Source of the DNA: Armatimonadota bacterium
GTDB taxonomy: Bacteria > Armatimonadota > UBA10988
Direction: 5' to 3'
Assembly: GCA_016235455.1 (NCBI GenBank)
Contig: JACRKZ010000012.1
Coordinates: 1 to 64,000, forward strand
DNA length: 64,000 nt
The translations under genes were made by a program, and so were the position numbers. The first letter of the stretch is position 1. Each line of letters starts with the position of its first letter. Below, one piece after another: positions 1 to 9,601 of the stretch. The notes below the pieces were generated by a model. That model ran no database searches and was not told the DNA's origin. It saw nothing but the letters and a program-made list of their open reading frames with translations.

Positions 1-1131
1 GGCGAAGGCCGCGGCGAACGGGTTGTCGGGGAAGGCGTCGGCCAGGTTGATGCCCGCGGCCAGGTCGCCCGCGGCGAAAGTGGCGCTGGCCGTGCCCCAG
101 GTGACGCGGTAGCGGCCCGGCTTGGCGCCGGTGACCACCAGCCGCAGGCGGTTGAGCTCGCGGTTGAACGGCACCAGGCTGGCGCCGCCGCGGGTCGAGT
201 TGTCCTTGGTCGGGTCGCCGGTGAGGATGAACGGGTAGCGCGTGCTGACCACCGTCAGCTCGCCCTTGGCGCAGGCCTCCACCGCGTGGCCGGGGCTGCC
301 GTTGGCCCGGTCGCTCGCCAGGTCGAGGGTGATGGTGCCCAGGTTGCCGTCGAGCCCGAGCGCGCGCAGGTAGGCCCAGGCCATGACCAGATGGCCGGCC
401 CAGCCAGGATGCACGCCGTCGCCACCGGCAATGTTGAAGTCAGGGCCGTACTTGGCGCGGGCGTTGACGCCGGCCTGATACTGCGGCCAGAAGACATCGG
501 CGAAGCGCGACTGCTCGGCGGCGGCAATCTCCAGGGCGATGTTGCGCAACTTGCACAGATGCTCGTTGTGCTGCTCCAGCGTGCCCGTGGCCGACTTGAC
601 CCAACTCGCCACCTTGCCCACGCAGCCGGCCGAGCCGACCACGACGCGCGCGCCGGCGGCCTTGAAGCCGCGCACCACGCCGGTGTAGCGTTCGCGGTAC
701 CAGGCGGCGTTGGCGTCGTCATAGGGGCGGTACTTGTAGTCGTTCATGCCGAAGCAGAGCGTGGCCACGGTCGGCTTGAGCCGCAGGCAGTCGCTCTCCA
801 TGCGGCGGCCGAAGCCCTCGGCGGTCTCGCCGCTCCAGCCGAACTGGCGCACGGTCACGGCCAACTGCGGCACACAGACGGTCAGGTAGTCCTCGATGAG
901 CCGCGAGTACATCTGCTGCTCGGTGATGGAATCGCCCACCACGGCCAGGCGGTCGCCGGTCTGCAGCAGCAGCGGGCCCGGCGCGGGCGCCTTGGTCGGG
1001 GCCAGGCCGGCATAGGCTGGGCCGGCGGGGATGCGCTCTAGCTCAGCCGCCCGGAGCGGCCAGGCGCAAACCAGTGCCGCCGCCACCATTGCCCAACAAG
1101 CCCGCGTCCGCGTGCCGATCCGTACCGCCAT
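1..1131 (-). CDS. SGNH/GDSL-family hydrolase, secreted, C-terminus cut off by the window edge
   Basis: The reading frame is open from an ATG at 1131 to base 1, so the 3' end lies outside the window; 377 codons are visible. A GGGAGAG ribosome site sits about seven bases before the start. Residues 12-29 form a hydrophobic signal peptide. GDSIT at residues 66-70 is SGNH block I with the nucleophilic Ser68. FGMND near residue 125 supplies the block III Gly/Asn region, and DGVHP near residue 230 supplies the Asp-His pair of block V. The family comprises secreted esterases that often deacetylate polysaccharides; the substrate here is unknown. A further beta-rich region follows the hydrolase core. 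The gene appears to stand alone, facing the same way as the pseudopilin upstream but separated from it by a strong terminator. Confidence 0.85.
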   Translation of the reverse strand, partial: MAVRIGTRTRACWAMVAAALVCAWPLRAAELERIPAGPAYAGLAPTKAPAPGPLLLQTGDRLAVVGDSITEQQMYSRLIEDYLTVCVPQLAVTVRQFGWSGETAEGFGRRMESDCLRLKPTVATLCFGMNDYKYRPYDDANAAWYRERYTGVVRGFKAAGARVVVGSAGCVGKVASWVKSATGTLEQHNEHLCKLRNIALEIAAAEQSRFADVFWPQYQAGVNARAKYGPDFNIAGGDGVHPGWAGHLVMAWAYLRALGLDGNLGTITLDLASDRANGSPGHAVEACAKGELTVVSTRYPFILTGDPTKDNSTRGGASLVPFNRELNRLRLVVTGAKPGRYRVTWGTASATFAAGDLAAGINLADAFPDNPFAAAFA

Positions 1132-1201
1132 CAGTGACTCTCCCACAACCGCGACGCGCTGGACTGTAGGCTGCCCGCGCGCGGGTGTCAAGCCGGCGCC
1201 C

Positions 1202-1244
1202 CAAAAGACAACGGCCCGCCGACCGCAGGGCAGTCGGCGGGCCG
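1202..1244 (-). terminator. Rho-independent terminator after the first pseudopilin gene
   Basis: A perfect 12-bp stem (1212-1223 with 1233-1244, GC-rich, 9-nt loop) is followed on the minus strand by TTGTCTTTTG (1211-1202). It lies 18 bases beyond the stop of the gene ending at 1262. It also insulates the SGNH hydrolase that starts at 1131. Confidence 0.75.
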
Positions 1245-1261
1245 CTGGTCAGGCTAGTGGA

Positions 1262-1948
1262 TCACTGCCAGCCGTGGTTGTCGTTCCACACCCACGTGTT
1301 CCAGGGCATGGAGGAGTTGAGCACGGCCTGCCAACCACCCGGCGTCGGGCAGTTCATCGGCATGCGCTGGATCTTGACGTGACCATCGACGAAGGCGATG
1401 TTGTTCTGCTCCATGTGCCGCGGCAGCTTGCGGTCCTGAGCGCAGCAGCGCCAGCCGTTCTCCCACAGCGTGCAGTCGACGTTGAGGCCGTTGCCGGTGG
1501 CGGCGTTGGTGGGCGTGGAGTTGGCGTCCAGGCCCGTGGCCTGACCGTCCATCACCAGGATCATCTGCGCCGGCTGGTCGACCGCGGCCAAGGCGCGCTG
1601 GTTCAGACCCCAGTTGTTGTAGACATAGCTGTTGGCCGGGCCGGTCGAGTCGCTGGGGCAGCGGAAGACCTGGACGCTCTTGAGGTACGGCTGGATGCCG
1701 GTGGCCCAGTTGCAGCCCTGCGTGGCCACCACATACGGCGCGCCGACATAGGCGTTGGGCAGCGTCTCGTCGTAGTCCTGCGCGTATTGCGTGATGCCAA
1801 TGGCGATCTGCTTGAGGTTGCTGGCGCAACTCGCCGTGCGCGCCTTCTCACGGGCCTTGGCGAACACGGGGAACAGGATGGCCGCCAGAATGGCGATGAT
1901 GGCGATCACCACCAGCAGTTCGATCAGGGTGAAACCCTTGCGCTTCAT
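1262..1948 (-). CDS. Type II secretion/pseudopilin-like protein with C-terminal DGHVK motif (DUF1559-like)
   Basis: A 228-residue protein. [14 protein letters not shown] is a type III prepilin signal: a basic leader, the Gly/Phe processing site and Glu at mature position 5, followed by a hydrophobic helix to about residue 30. [12 protein letters not shown] and CASNLKQ continue the conserved N-terminal helix. The C-terminal FVDGHVK is the H-X9-DG hallmark of the DUF1559-like group, which is expanded in Armatimonadota and Planctomycetota. The ATG at 1948 is chosen because AAGGAG lies nine bases upstream and it gives a normal prepilin leader; a longer frame to 2125 adds only low-complexity Arg/Pro/Gly sequence. 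It is expected in the cell envelope as a pseudopilin or minor pilin, but its real role is not known. Confidence 0.9.
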   Translation of the reverse strand: MKRKGFTLIELLVVIAIIAILAAILFPVFAKAREKARTASCASNLKQIAIGITQYAQDYDETLPNAYVGAPYVVATQGCNWATGIQPYLKSVQVFRCPSDSTGPANSYVYNNWGLNQRALAAVDQPAQMILVMDGQATGLDANSTPTNAATGNGLNVDCTLWENGWRCCAQDRKLPRHMEQNNIAFVDGHVKIQRMPMNCPTPGGWQAVLNSSMPWNTWVWNDNHGWQ

Positions 1949-2273
1949 GAACCGATACTCCTTGTGTGCCGAACCCGCGCCAGCGCCGGCGCCAGAGCCA
2001 CGGGCAAAGCGTCTCAGTTTACGGCCGGTGTGAGCGATGGTCAACCGCGCCGGCCGGCGCCGGCGGCGCCCCGGAGCCCGGCGCGTCTCGTCGTAGAGTC
2101 GCTCCAAGACGGCTTCGTAGCGCATGCGGATGCAAGCAGGACCGGCCCGTTAGGGTGGCGGAGAGCGACCACGCGGTGCGTTGAGCGACCACGCTGTCTA
2201 TCACAAGGAGATATCAAAGGATGGTTTTTGTTACGACGGAGTTGAGCTCCGACGTCATTGTAGCGCGCCGCGC
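1949..2273. other. Intergenic region of 325 bp between two minus-strand genes
   Basis: It holds the promoter of the pseudopilin (2016-2044). Near its left end, on the plus strand, AAGGAGATATCAAAGG precedes an ATG at 2221, but the short frame that follows runs antisense into the MFS gene and is not convincing. A 9-bp stem with one mismatch lies around 2235-2257, close to the MFS stop, without a T-tract in the direction needed for termination. I see nothing else. Confidence 0.5.
2016..2044 (-). promoter_or_regulatory. Sigma-70-type promoter for the pseudopilin at 1948
   Basis: On the minus strand TTGACC (2044-2039) is followed after exactly 17 bases by TAAACT (2021-2016). The predicted transcript would start near 2009 and carry a leader of about 60 bases with the AAGGAG ribosome site. 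TTGACC recurs as a -35-like element at several other starts in this window. Confidence 0.5.
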
Positions 2274-3569
2274 CTACGATGAAGCCTGTGCGGCACGGCC
2301 AGGCTTGACCAGCACCGCCAGCACGAGGCTGCCGACAAACAGGGACACAGAGACCACCAGCATCGGCTCGATGTGGGCGGCCTTGGCCCAGATGGGGATC
2401 TTGGGGCCGACGTAGCCGCCCAGGTTGCCAAACGAGTTGATCAGGCCGATGCCGGCCGCGGCGGCGCTGCTGGCCAGGAACCCGGTGGGCAGCGTCCAGA
2501 ACAGCGGCATGGCGGTGAGGATGCCCGCGGCGGCGAGCGACAGGCAGATCATCGACAGGATCGGCTGCTTGTCGCCCGTGAAGCCGATGAGCAGCAGGCC
2601 GATGCCGGCGACCACGAACGAGCCCGCGGCGTGGAGGCGGCGCTCGCCGGTGCGGTCGGAGTGCCGGCCGACCGCAAACATCGCCGCCACGGCCGCCATG
2701 TAAGGTATGGCGCTGACCAGGCCGACCTTAAGGTAGCCCTTGCCGACCAGGGCGGTGACCAGCGTGGGCAGCCAGAAGGTGACTGCATAGAGCCCCACCA
2801 TCAGGCAGAAGTAGACGAAGCAGAGCACCCAGACGCGGATATCGGCGAAGGCGTCGGCCACGCGGGCATGATCCTTGCCGGCGTCTTCGGCGGCGATATT
2901 GGCGGTCAGCAACGCCTTCTCGTCGGCGGTCAGCCACTTGGCCTCGGCGATGCTGCTGTCCAGGTAGGACAGCACCCAGATGCCCACGAGGACCGAGGGG
3001 AGGCCTTCCACCAGGAACAGCCATTGCCAGCCCGCCAGGCCCCAGACGCCTGACAGCGAGTCCATCAGCGCGCCCGACAGCGGGTTGCCGATGATGCCGG
3101 CCACGGCGATGGCAGCCATGAACGATGCTGTGCGCCGTGCGCGCATCCGGGCCGGATACCAGGTGCTCAGGTAGAAGACGATGCCGGGGAAGAAGCCCGC
3201 CTCGGCCAGGCCCAGCAGCAGCCGCAATGCATAGAAGGTGGGCACCGAGCGGGTGAACATCATGGCCGCCGACAGCACACCCCAGGAGACCATGATGCGG
3301 GCGATCCAGCGCCGCGCGCCGAAGCGCTGCAGCAGCAGGTTGCTGGGCACCTCGAAGAAGAAGTAGCCGACGAAGAACAGCCCTGCGCCGGTGGCGAAGG
3401 TGGCATCGCTGAACTTCAGGTCGCCGAGCATCTGCAACTTGGCGAAGCCGAGGTTGACGCGGTCGAGATAGGCCAGGATGTAGCACAGAAACAGGAACGG
3501 CAGCAGTCGCCGCGACACCTTGGCGTAAGTCCGCTCGGCGTACGCCTGCTCCTCAAGGGTTGGGTCCAT
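2274..3569 (-). CDS. MFS transporter, anion:cation symporter type (sugar-acid uptake)
   Basis: A 431-residue, 12-helix permease. The N-terminus ([30 protein letters not shown]) carries the YxDRxN signature of the ACS family, which includes the glucarate, galactonate and tartrate symporters. GHDR-type loops ([11 protein letters not shown]) sit between helices in the second half. The family takes up organic anions or sugar acids by proton symport across the inner membrane. Substrate is not determinable, but uronic-acid polymer lyases elsewhere in the window would make a sugar acid plausible. The ATG at 3569 gives the standard ACS N-terminus; the frame stays open upstream to 3731 with no family-like sequence. 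The gene stands alone, divergent from the next pseudopilin. Confidence 0.88.
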   Translation of the reverse strand: MDPTLEEQAYAERTYAKVSRRLLPFLFLCYILAYLDRVNLGFAKLQMLGDLKFSDATFATGAGLFFVGYFFFEVPSNLLLQRFGARRWIARIMVSWGVLSAAMMFTRSVPTFYALRLLLGLAEAGFFPGIVFYLSTWYPARMRARRTASFMAAIAVAGIIGNPLSGALMDSLSGVWGLAGWQWLFLVEGLPSVLVGIWVLSYLDSSIAEAKWLTADEKALLTANIAAEDAGKDHARVADAFADIRVWVLCFVYFCLMVGLYAVTFWLPTLVTALVGKGYLKVGLVSAIPYMAAVAAMFAVGRHSDRTGERRLHAAGSFVVAGIGLLLIGFTGDKQPILSMICLSLAAAGILTAMPLFWTLPTGFLASSAAAAGIGLINSFGNLGGYVGPKIPIWAKAAHIEPMLVVSVSLFVGSLVLAVLVKPGRAAQASS

Positions 3570-3782
3570 GCAGTTGCCCCGCGCGCGGTGCTTCGCCATC
3601 GGCCTGACGGCGCCTCCCCGGGACGCGGTCATCGCCAGCCCCGGCGTTCGGCCCGCCGCCATTTTCATTTCCGCAATCTCAATACGCTGTTTGGGAAGTC
3701 CATGTCCTTCTACATCACCGTTCGGGTACAATCAGCGCGTGAGTTGGGCCGGCTCCGCCGAGTCCGTCACGAGGAGACCGTT

Positions 3783-4469
3783 TTGAGGAAGCGTTCTGGA
3801 TTCACGCTGATCGAGCTGCTGGTGGTGATCGCCATCATTGCCATCCTGGCAGCCATCCTGTTCCCGGTGTTCGCCAAGGCACGCGAGAAGGCCCGCATGT
3901 CGAGCTGCGCGAGCAACCTCAAGCAGATGATGCTGGGCGTCATCCAGTACACGCAGGACTACGACGAGCGCTATCCGTCGGCCCGCTGGGGCGGCAACAA
4001 CGCCTACAGTTGGCGCGCGACGACGTCGCCGTATGTCAAGAGCACGCAGGTCTTCGCCTGCCCCTCGAACCCTGACTCGAAGGCGATCTGTGCCGGCGAC
4101 GGCTTCCCGCGCGGCTACTGCGCCAACGGTGCGGCTTCGGGTGGCAACACGCAGCCGATGGACCAGGCGCCGCAGTCCATCGCTTCGGTGGTGGCCCCGT
4201 CGCAGTGCATCGGCCTGGCCTGCATCACCAAGCGCAACAACGGTGACGCGGACATCTGGTTCAACGACTACACCGCGGGTGTGGGCGGCAACTACTCGGG
4301 CTCGTACAACCACATGGGTATGGGCAACTACGCCTTCATGGACGGTCACGTCAAGGCCATGAAGCCGTCGGGCACGATCAACCCGGTCAACATGTGGGAC
4401 ATCAACAACAACGCCGCCACGGCCGTGATCACCTCGTGGGTGGCCCTGTGCGAAACGACGATGCAGTGA
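3783..4469 (+). CDS. Pseudopilin-like protein with DGHVK motif, TTG start
   Basis: A 228-residue paralogue of the protein at 1262-1948. It has a short basic leader, [10 protein letters not shown] with mature Glu5, [12 protein letters not shown] and CASNLKQ, and ends its conserved part with FMDGHVK. The start is TTG at 3783: GAGGAG lies at 3771-3776 with six bases between, and this gives the usual five- to six-residue prepilin leader, whereas no in-frame ATG does. The frame is open upstream but looks non-coding there. A TACAAT box at 3727-3732 may be its -10 element. The gene is monocistronic and ends at a strong terminator. Function is inferred only from the family: envelope pseudopilin or surface filament subunit. 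Confidence 0.9.
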   Translation: MRKRSGFTLIELLVVIAIIAILAAILFPVFAKAREKARMSSCASNLKQMMLGVIQYTQDYDERYPSARWGGNNAYSWRATTSPYVKSTQVFACPSNPDSKAICAGDGFPRGYCANGAASGGNTQPMDQAPQSIASVVAPSQCIGLACITKRNNGDADIWFNDYTAGVGGNYSGSYNHMGMGNYAFMDGHVKAMKPSGTINPVNMWDINNNAATAVITSWVALCETTMQ

Positions 4470-4489
4470 CCTTGGTCGCTTGATCGAGA

Positions 4490-4530
4490 CCGCCCCGTGG
4501 TGCTTCGGCGCCACGGGGCGGTTGTGTTTG
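4490..4530 (+). terminator. Rho-independent terminator after the second pseudopilin gene
   Basis: A perfect 11-bp stem, CCGCCCCGTGG (4490-4500) with CCACGGGGCGG (4511-4521), has a 10-nt loop containing TTCG and is followed by TTGTGTTTG. It lies 20 bases after the stop at 4469 and just before the convergent gene ending at 4540. Confidence 0.8.
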
Positions 4531-4539
4531 GGGGGGCAC

Positions 4540-7230
4540 TTACGGCGCCGGACCCCAGCGGAACAGGCCATTGCCACCGGTGCCGGCGTAGAGCCGGCGC
4601 GGGTTGACCGGGTCCACCAGCAGCGTATGGATGCGCAGGCAGGTCAAGCCCTGGGCTGAGAACGGCGACCAGGTCCGGCCGTAGTCGCGTGAGATGAACA
4701 CGCCACGACCGTTGTCGACGTTGTAGTTCTCGTTGGCCAGCCCGGCATAGAGCAGGCCGGGCTGCGTGGGATCGGCCGCCAGGCACGAGACATACGTGCG
4801 CCAACCCTGGTCGCCATCGGGTCGGCCGGGCCCAGCGGCGAAGGCCTCCTGGCTCAGTGCCGACCACGTCTCGCCGCGGTCGGTCGAGGCGTAGAAGGCG
4901 TTGGGGTAATCGATACCCGAGTAGTTGCGGTTGCCGGCGTAGACGCGGTTCGGGTCGGTGGGGTCGATCAGGATGCACTGGGCCTCGACGTCGGACCTGG
5001 TCACGCGCCAGTGGTCGCCGCCGTCGTCGCTGACCGCCAGGTAGCCCTTGGCGCGCTGGCGCGTGTCGGCGTGGTAGTGCGCGCCGGCGGCCAGTACCAT
5101 GTGCCGTGGCTGGCGCGGGTCGAGCGCGATCTGCTTGACCATGCGCGAATCGGTGGGCAGGCCCTGCGAGCAGTCGGTCCACGTGGCGCCCGCGTCGGTG
5201 CTGCGGTAGACGCCGTACTCGGTGACCGCGGCGTACAGCGCGCGGTTGGCCGGGTTGAGCCCGAGCGAGAAGATGCCGCCCGGCGGCAGGCCGCTGCGCT
5301 CATGGCCGACGAGGCGAAAGCCCCGGCCGCCGTCGTCGCTGCGGTAGATCCGGTGGCGAGTGTTGTTCTCCCCCATCGAGACCCACATGTTGTCGGTGGA
5401 GATCGGGTCGATCAGCGCGGCGCCCATGCGGCCGAACCCGCAGTGCAGTCCATTGGTGACGCGGCCAAACGACTGGCCTCCGTCGTCGGTGCGCCACATG
5501 GGCAGGTCCCAGTAGCCGGCGAAGAAGGTACGCGGGTTGACCAGGTTGACCGCCACGGCCTGCGGGCCGCCCATGCAGAGGATCTCACAGCCGCGGCCAC
5601 GCCACGACGCCGGCCGGTCGGCCGCGCCGGGATCGACGCGGTCGGCGATGACCGAGGCCCAGCTCGTCCCGCCATCCAGCGTCTGCAGAATGTCGATGTC
5701 GTCGCACATCAGCACGCGACGCGGGTCTTTGGGGTCGATGGCCAGGCCGGTGGCGATGGCGTGCGGATAGGCCCAGGTCCAGCTCGCGCCGACACCGGGG
5801 TTGGCCGCGCGCCAGTGCTCGCCGGCGTCGTCGGTCACAAACAGGCCGGCCTGGCTGGCGTAGCCCACGTAGAACCGGCTGGGCGTGCTCGGGTCGGCGA
5901 CGAGGCGCCAGGCGGCCTTGTCGCGAGGCAGGCCGTCGTTGACCGGCCGCCAGCTCGCGCCGTCGTCGTCCGAACGCAGCACGCCGCCGCGGCCGTCGGG
6001 GCTGTCGGTGTAGCTCACCAGCAGCGTCGCCGGCCGGTCGCGCCGCACGGCCAGGAAGCCGTAGCGGTAGGCCGCGGGCAGGGGCAGCCGCCGGAATGTA
6101 GCGCCGCGGTCGTCGCTGCGGTACACACCTGCGGTGGTGCCCGCCCAGATGATCGCCGGCAACGTGGGATGCGGCTCGAGGCAGAGCACCGAGGTCGGCT
6201 TGCCATCGCCCGGCAGCGTAACGACGCTCCAGTGCTCGCCGGCATCGTCGCTGAGCAGCACGCGGCAGCTCTGGCCGGCGCCGTTCAGCGCGCCGTTGCT
6301 GCGTTCGTGGCCGATGCCGGCCCACACGCGGCGCGGGTTGGCGCGGTCCACCAGCAGGGCGCTGACCGGCCAGTCCTGTCCAAACGTGGCCAATGGCGGC
6401 AGCCCGCCGAGCAACATGCGCCAGGTGTCGCCCCCGTCGTCGGAGCGCGCCGGCCCACCATCGGTGCCCGCGTAGACGACCAGCGGGCTGGTGGGATGGA
6501 AGGCGACGGCGTTGACATAGAGGTTGGCCAGCCCGGTATTGCGGATCTGCCAGGTGCGCCCGCGGTCGCGGCTGCGGTAGATGCCACCCACATCGCCCCC
6601 GACGAAGCAGGCACCGTCGTGCGGCGAGATGGCGATGTCGCGGAACCAGCCGCCGCCGCCGGGACCGAGGTTGACCCAGCGCTGGTCGGCCGGCGCGGGA
6701 TCGGCGGGCGCCGGTGGTACCGGCGGCCGTGGCGGATGGGCGCGGAACTCGGCGCTGACCTCGGCGTTGGTCTGGAACTCCAGCCGCCGCAGCGAGAAGC
6801 GGATGGTGCGACCGGTGTTGTACGGCGACCAGAACGAGAACCGCACGCCAGTGACCGCCGCCGGCAGGCCTGGTGGCATGTCGGCCAGCAGTAGTTCCTG
6901 CAGTGCCCAACTCGGCGGGAACAGCAGGTCGGGCTCATAGGCATAGGTCGCCCCGCCGGCGCCGAGCAGTTCGGTGCGCGAGACGCAGAGGAAGGTGCCC
7001 GTAGCCTCCTGGGCACGCGCCTCGATGACGAAGCGGTCGCGCCCGGTGGTGCCCAGCGGCTGGCGTAGCTTCAACTCGACCGAGCCCATGCCCGTGGCCA
7101 TGTCGACCGTGGCCACCACGGCCATGCCTTCGACAGCGACATTGCCGCCTGGCACGGTCTCGATCAGGTCACGCAGCGGCACGGCCCAGGCGGGCCAGCA
7201 GAGCAGACACAGCAGCGCGGCAAGCCGCAT
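4540..7230 (-). CDS. Secreted Asp-box (BNR/sortilin-type) beta-propeller protein
   Basis: An 896-residue protein. Residues 1-16 are a signal peptide. Residues about 17-170 form a beta-sandwich, a Pro-rich linker follows, and from about 180 to the end there are beta-propeller blades. I count 13 Asp-box motifs of the form S/T-x-D-x-G-x-x-W/F, for example SRDRGRTW, SDDGGDTW, TDDAGEHW and STDRGETW. Proteins of this kind include xyloglucanases (GH74) and sortilin-like VPS10 propellers; the blade sequences resemble both, and I cannot assign catalytic residues. The ATG at 7230 gives a clean signal peptide; GTG at 7248 would place the start on top of the ribosome site. The upstream amidase stops 14 bases before this start, so the two genes form an operon. 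Confidence 0.8.
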   Translation of the reverse strand: MRLAALLCLLCWPAWAVPLRDLIETVPGGNVAVEGMAVVATVDMATGMGSVELKLRQPLGTTGRDRFVIEARAQEATGTFLCVSRTELLGAGGATYAYEPDLLFPPSWALQELLLADMPPGLPAAVTGVRFSFWSPYNTGRTIRFSLRRLEFQTNAEVSAEFRAHPPRPPVPPAPADPAPADQRWVNLGPGGGGWFRDIAISPHDGACFVGGDVGGIYRSRDRGRTWQIRNTGLANLYVNAVAFHPTSPLVVYAGTDGGPARSDDGGDTWRMLLGGLPPLATFGQDWPVSALLVDRANPRRVWAGIGHERSNGALNGAGQSCRVLLSDDAGEHWSVVTLPGDGKPTSVLCLEPHPTLPAIIWAGTTAGVYRSDDRGATFRRLPLPAAYRYGFLAVRRDRPATLLVSYTDSPDGRGGVLRSDDDGASWRPVNDGLPRDKAAWRLVADPSTPSRFYVGYASQAGLFVTDDAGEHWRAANPGVGASWTWAYPHAIATGLAIDPKDPRRVLMCDDIDILQTLDGGTSWASVIADRVDPGAADRPASWRGRGCEILCMGGPQAVAVNLVNPRTFFAGYWDLPMWRTDDGGQSFGRVTNGLHCGFGRMGAALIDPISTDNMWVSMGENNTRHRIYRSDDGGRGFRLVGHERSGLPPGGIFSLGLNPANRALYAAVTEYGVYRSTDAGATWTDCSQGLPTDSRMVKQIALDPRQPRHMVLAAGAHYHADTRQRAKGYLAVSDDGGDHWRVTRSDVEAQCILIDPTDPNRVYAGNRNYSGIDYPNAFYASTDRGETWSALSQEAFAAGPGRPDGDQGWRTYVSCLAADPTQPGLLYAGLANENYNVDNGRGVFISRDYGRTWSPFSAQGLTCLRIHTLLVDPVNPRRLYAGTGGNGLFRWGPAP

Positions 7231-7244
7231 GACACCCGTTCCTC

Positions 7245-8552
7245 TCACGGCCGATGCCGCGGCACCTGATCAGCGAAGTTACCCAGGCAGCGCCAGTAGG
7301 TCGGCCGGGCCAGGTCGACCTCGGCCAGCGCCAACTCGCCCCACTCCTGCGCTTCGGCCAGGGCCGCCCCGGTAGGATCCCACACGGCGGTCTTCATCCA
7401 GTTGCTGCTCTGGGGCTCGTATGTGCTGCTCACCAGATAGACGCCGTTCTCGGCGGCGCGCGCCGCGGCCAGCTCGGGGTTGCAGCCCCACACCGGCCAG
7501 GCGATGACTTCGGCGCCGTTGGCCGTGAGCCCGCGGGCCACCTCGGGGAAGAAGCCGTCGTAACAGACCATCATGCCCACGCGGCCGAGACGTGTCTCGA
7601 ACACCGGGTACTCGTGCCCGGCCATGACGCCGCGGGCCACTTCGTCGCGCGGCAGGCAGACCTTGCGGTACTGGCCGACCAGCTCGCCGTCGGGGCCGAT
7701 GAGCACTGCCGTGTTGTAGACCAGATGCCCGGCGCGCTCGGTGAGGCCGGCCACGATGTACAGGTCGTGCCGCCGGGCCTGCTCGCCGAGATAGGCGGTG
7801 CTCGGGCCGGGGATGGGCTCGGCGGCATCAGCCGGGCCACCCGGCAGGCCGACCGAGGTCACGCATTCGCCCAGCACCACCAGGTCGGCGCGCTGCCTGG
7901 CAGCCGCGGCCAGCAGCGGCTCGTACAGGCGCAGATTGGCCTCTGGCGACTGGCCGCTGTTGGGCTGCAGGTGCGCCGCGGCCAGCCGCACACGGCGGGG
8001 CTGGGGCGGGTCGACCGAGGCCCACAGGATCTCCGACCAGGCCACCGAGCCGCCAGGCGCCCACAGCAGGCCCAGTTCAAGCACCACGCGCTCAGCCTGC
8101 GGTGGCGCCTGGTAGACGCCGGACACCTCGGTCCAGCCGTCGGCGTCCGTCTGGCCATCCCGCGGATGCTCGGGCTCGGCGTTGCCCTGCCCCCAGTTGC
8201 GCAGGTAGCGCTCGACCACGGGCTGCGCGTGCGGCACCGGCCGACCCTCGTCGTCCTGCCATAGGACGCGCACGGGCGCTTGACGTCGCGGCTCGGCCAC
8301 GGCGGTGGTCCGGCGCCAGACGTGGAACCGGTAGTGCTGCCCGCCCAGTACGGGGTAGGCGCGCTGCCAGTAGCCGTGCAGGCCCGGGCGCTGGTCCATG
8401 GCGATGGTCAGCGCCTCGTTGCCGTCGCGCGCGCCGAAGCGGTCGACGTGGAACTCAGGGCGCAGCTCGTCGCGCGGCGCGCCGGGCGACCAGGTCTCGT
8501 CGCCGGCGGCGGCGAGCGAGAAGAGCAGCGGTAGCGCGCGGGCGGTGAACAT
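7245..8552 (-). CDS. Carbon-nitrogen hydrolase (nitrilase superfamily) with N-terminal beta-sandwich
   Basis: A 435-residue protein. A short hydrophobic N-terminus (residues 1-16) suggests export. Residues about 25-165 resemble a carbohydrate-binding beta-sandwich. Residues about 170-425 are the nitrilase fold with all three catalytic residues visible: Glu in LGECV, Lys in YRKVCLP and Cys in VCYDGFFPE. These enzymes hydrolyse amides, carbamoyl groups or nitriles through a thioester. A secreted form fused to a sugar-binding-like domain suggests action on an amidated or carbamoylated glycan or peptide, which is inference only. CAGGAG lies ten bases before the ATG. It is first in an operon with the Asp-box propeller and is divergent from the permease at 8655. 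Confidence 0.88.
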   Translation of the reverse strand: MFTARALPLLFSLAAAGDETWSPGAPRDELRPEFHVDRFGARDGNEALTIAMDQRPGLHGYWQRAYPVLGGQHYRFHVWRRTTAVAEPRRQAPVRVLWQDDEGRPVPHAQPVVERYLRNWGQGNAEPEHPRDGQTDADGWTEVSGVYQAPPQAERVVLELGLLWAPGGSVAWSEILWASVDPPQPRRVRLAAAHLQPNSGQSPEANLRLYEPLLAAAARQRADLVVLGECVTSVGLPGGPADAAEPIPGPSTAYLGEQARRHDLYIVAGLTERAGHLVYNTAVLIGPDGELVGQYRKVCLPRDEVARGVMAGHEYPVFETRLGRVGMMVCYDGFFPEVARGLTANGAEVIAWPVWGCNPELAAARAAENGVYLVSSTYEPQSSNWMKTAVWDPTGAALAEAQEWGELALAEVDLARPTYWRCLGNFADQVPRHRP

Positions 8553-8654
8553 GGGGTACGGGCTCCTGCCCCGCAGTTCGCCGCGAGCCGGCTAGCCCCT
8601 TGTCAGAGCGGCGGGCAACAAGGTGCTGCCGGCCAGCCGGCGAAAGGGCTGGCC

Positions 8655-9533
8655 ATGCCTTACGCCCTAGCTCTTCTGGCCGGCACCTGCTTCGCGCTGC
8701 TCGGCTTCAGCTACAAACTGGCCCATGCCCGCGGCTGCCGGGCCATGCCGTTCGCCGCCGGATTCCTGGCCACGGCCATGCTCCTGGCCGGCGTGCGCGC
8801 CGCGTTTGAGACCACGACCTGGGCCGATCCGCGCTTGTGGGCGCTGGGCGGGTTCATGGGGGTCATGCTGTTCGCCGCGCTGACTCTGGTTGTGCTGGCC
8901 AATCGACTCGGGCCGGCCTCGGTGTCGTGGATGCTGGTCAACCTGTCGCTGCTCATCCCCATCGTGCTGTCGGCGGTGCTGCTGCGCGAGGCGTTCTACC
9001 CGACCGACGTCCTGCTGCTGCTGACCTTCGGGCTGATGCTCACGGCGCTACGCCATGGCGTGCGGGCCGAGCAGGAGGGCACGGCATCGCGCGCCTTCTG
9101 GCCGCTGCTGGGCGCGCTCTATGTGACCAACGGCCTGTTCCAGTACGGCTGCAAGCTCAAGGACGCCTGGTTCGGCGCGGCCAACTCCGGCGGACTGGCC
9201 GTGGTCTACTTCGGCGTGGGCATGGCGCTGGCGCTGGTCTGCCACCTGGCGCGAACGCGCGAGCGGCGCTTCCGACGCGAGGAGTTGCTGACCGGCGCGC
9301 AGGCGGGCCTGTTTGCCGGCTTGGGCAACCTGCTCATCCTGGGTGCCATGAGCCTGCCGGCCATTGTCGTCTACCCGCTGTCGCAAGGCATCTCGCTGAC
9401 CGGCGGCGTGGGGCTCACGGCGCTGCTGTACCACGAGAAGCTGACCCGCGGCAAGGTGGTCGGCTTCGCGCTGAGCCTGTGCGTGCTGCTGCTGGCGGTG
9501 CTGCGCGAGCCGCTGGCGCGCTGGCTGGGCTGA
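8655..9533 (+). CDS. DMT-superfamily permease (EamA-like)
   Basis: A 292-residue integral membrane protein with about ten hydrophobic segments arranged as two similar halves, as in the drug/metabolite transporter superfamily. Examples of membrane segments are residues 2-17, 30-46, 62-82 and 90-108. SWMLVNLSLLIPIVLSAVLLREAF is typical of the EamA helix pair. The substrate is unknown; members export amino acids, nucleotide-linked compounds or sugars. The ATG at 8655 has AAAGGG about seven bases upstream. It is a single gene, divergent from the amidase and convergent with the glycosidase-like pair. Confidence 0.75.
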   Translation: MPYALALLAGTCFALLGFSYKLAHARGCRAMPFAAGFLATAMLLAGVRAAFETTTWADPRLWALGGFMGVMLFAALTLVVLANRLGPASVSWMLVNLSLLIPIVLSAVLLREAFYPTDVLLLLTFGLMLTALRHGVRAEQEGTASRAFWPLLGALYVTNGLFQYGCKLKDAWFGAANSGGLAVVYFGVGMALALVCHLARTRERRFRREELLTGAQAGLFAGLGNLLILGAMSLPAIVVYPLSQGISLTGGVGLTALLYHEKLTRGKVVGFALSLCVLLLAVLREPLARWLG

Positions 9534-9569
9534 CCGACGGCACGCTGTCGGTGAGGCAACGTTGGACCG

Positions 9570-9600
9570 CCGGGGCGTGGCGCCGGCGCCAACGCCGGGG
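9570..9600. terminator. Hairpin between two convergent genes
   Basis: A GC-rich palindrome with arms GGCGTGGCGCC and GGCGCCAACGCC (one bulged base) lies between the stop at 9533 and the stop at 9602. A smaller 5-bp hairpin (CCGAC/GTCGG) lies at 9533-9551. There is no T-tract, so it would be a weak or factor-dependent bidirectional terminator. Confidence 0.35.
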
Positions 9601-9601
9601 T

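Noticed and set aside
2221..2415. A 64-codon plus-strand frame with a good-looking AAGGAG ribosome site
   Set aside because: It runs antisense into the end of the MFS gene, and its sequence has no recognisable protein character.
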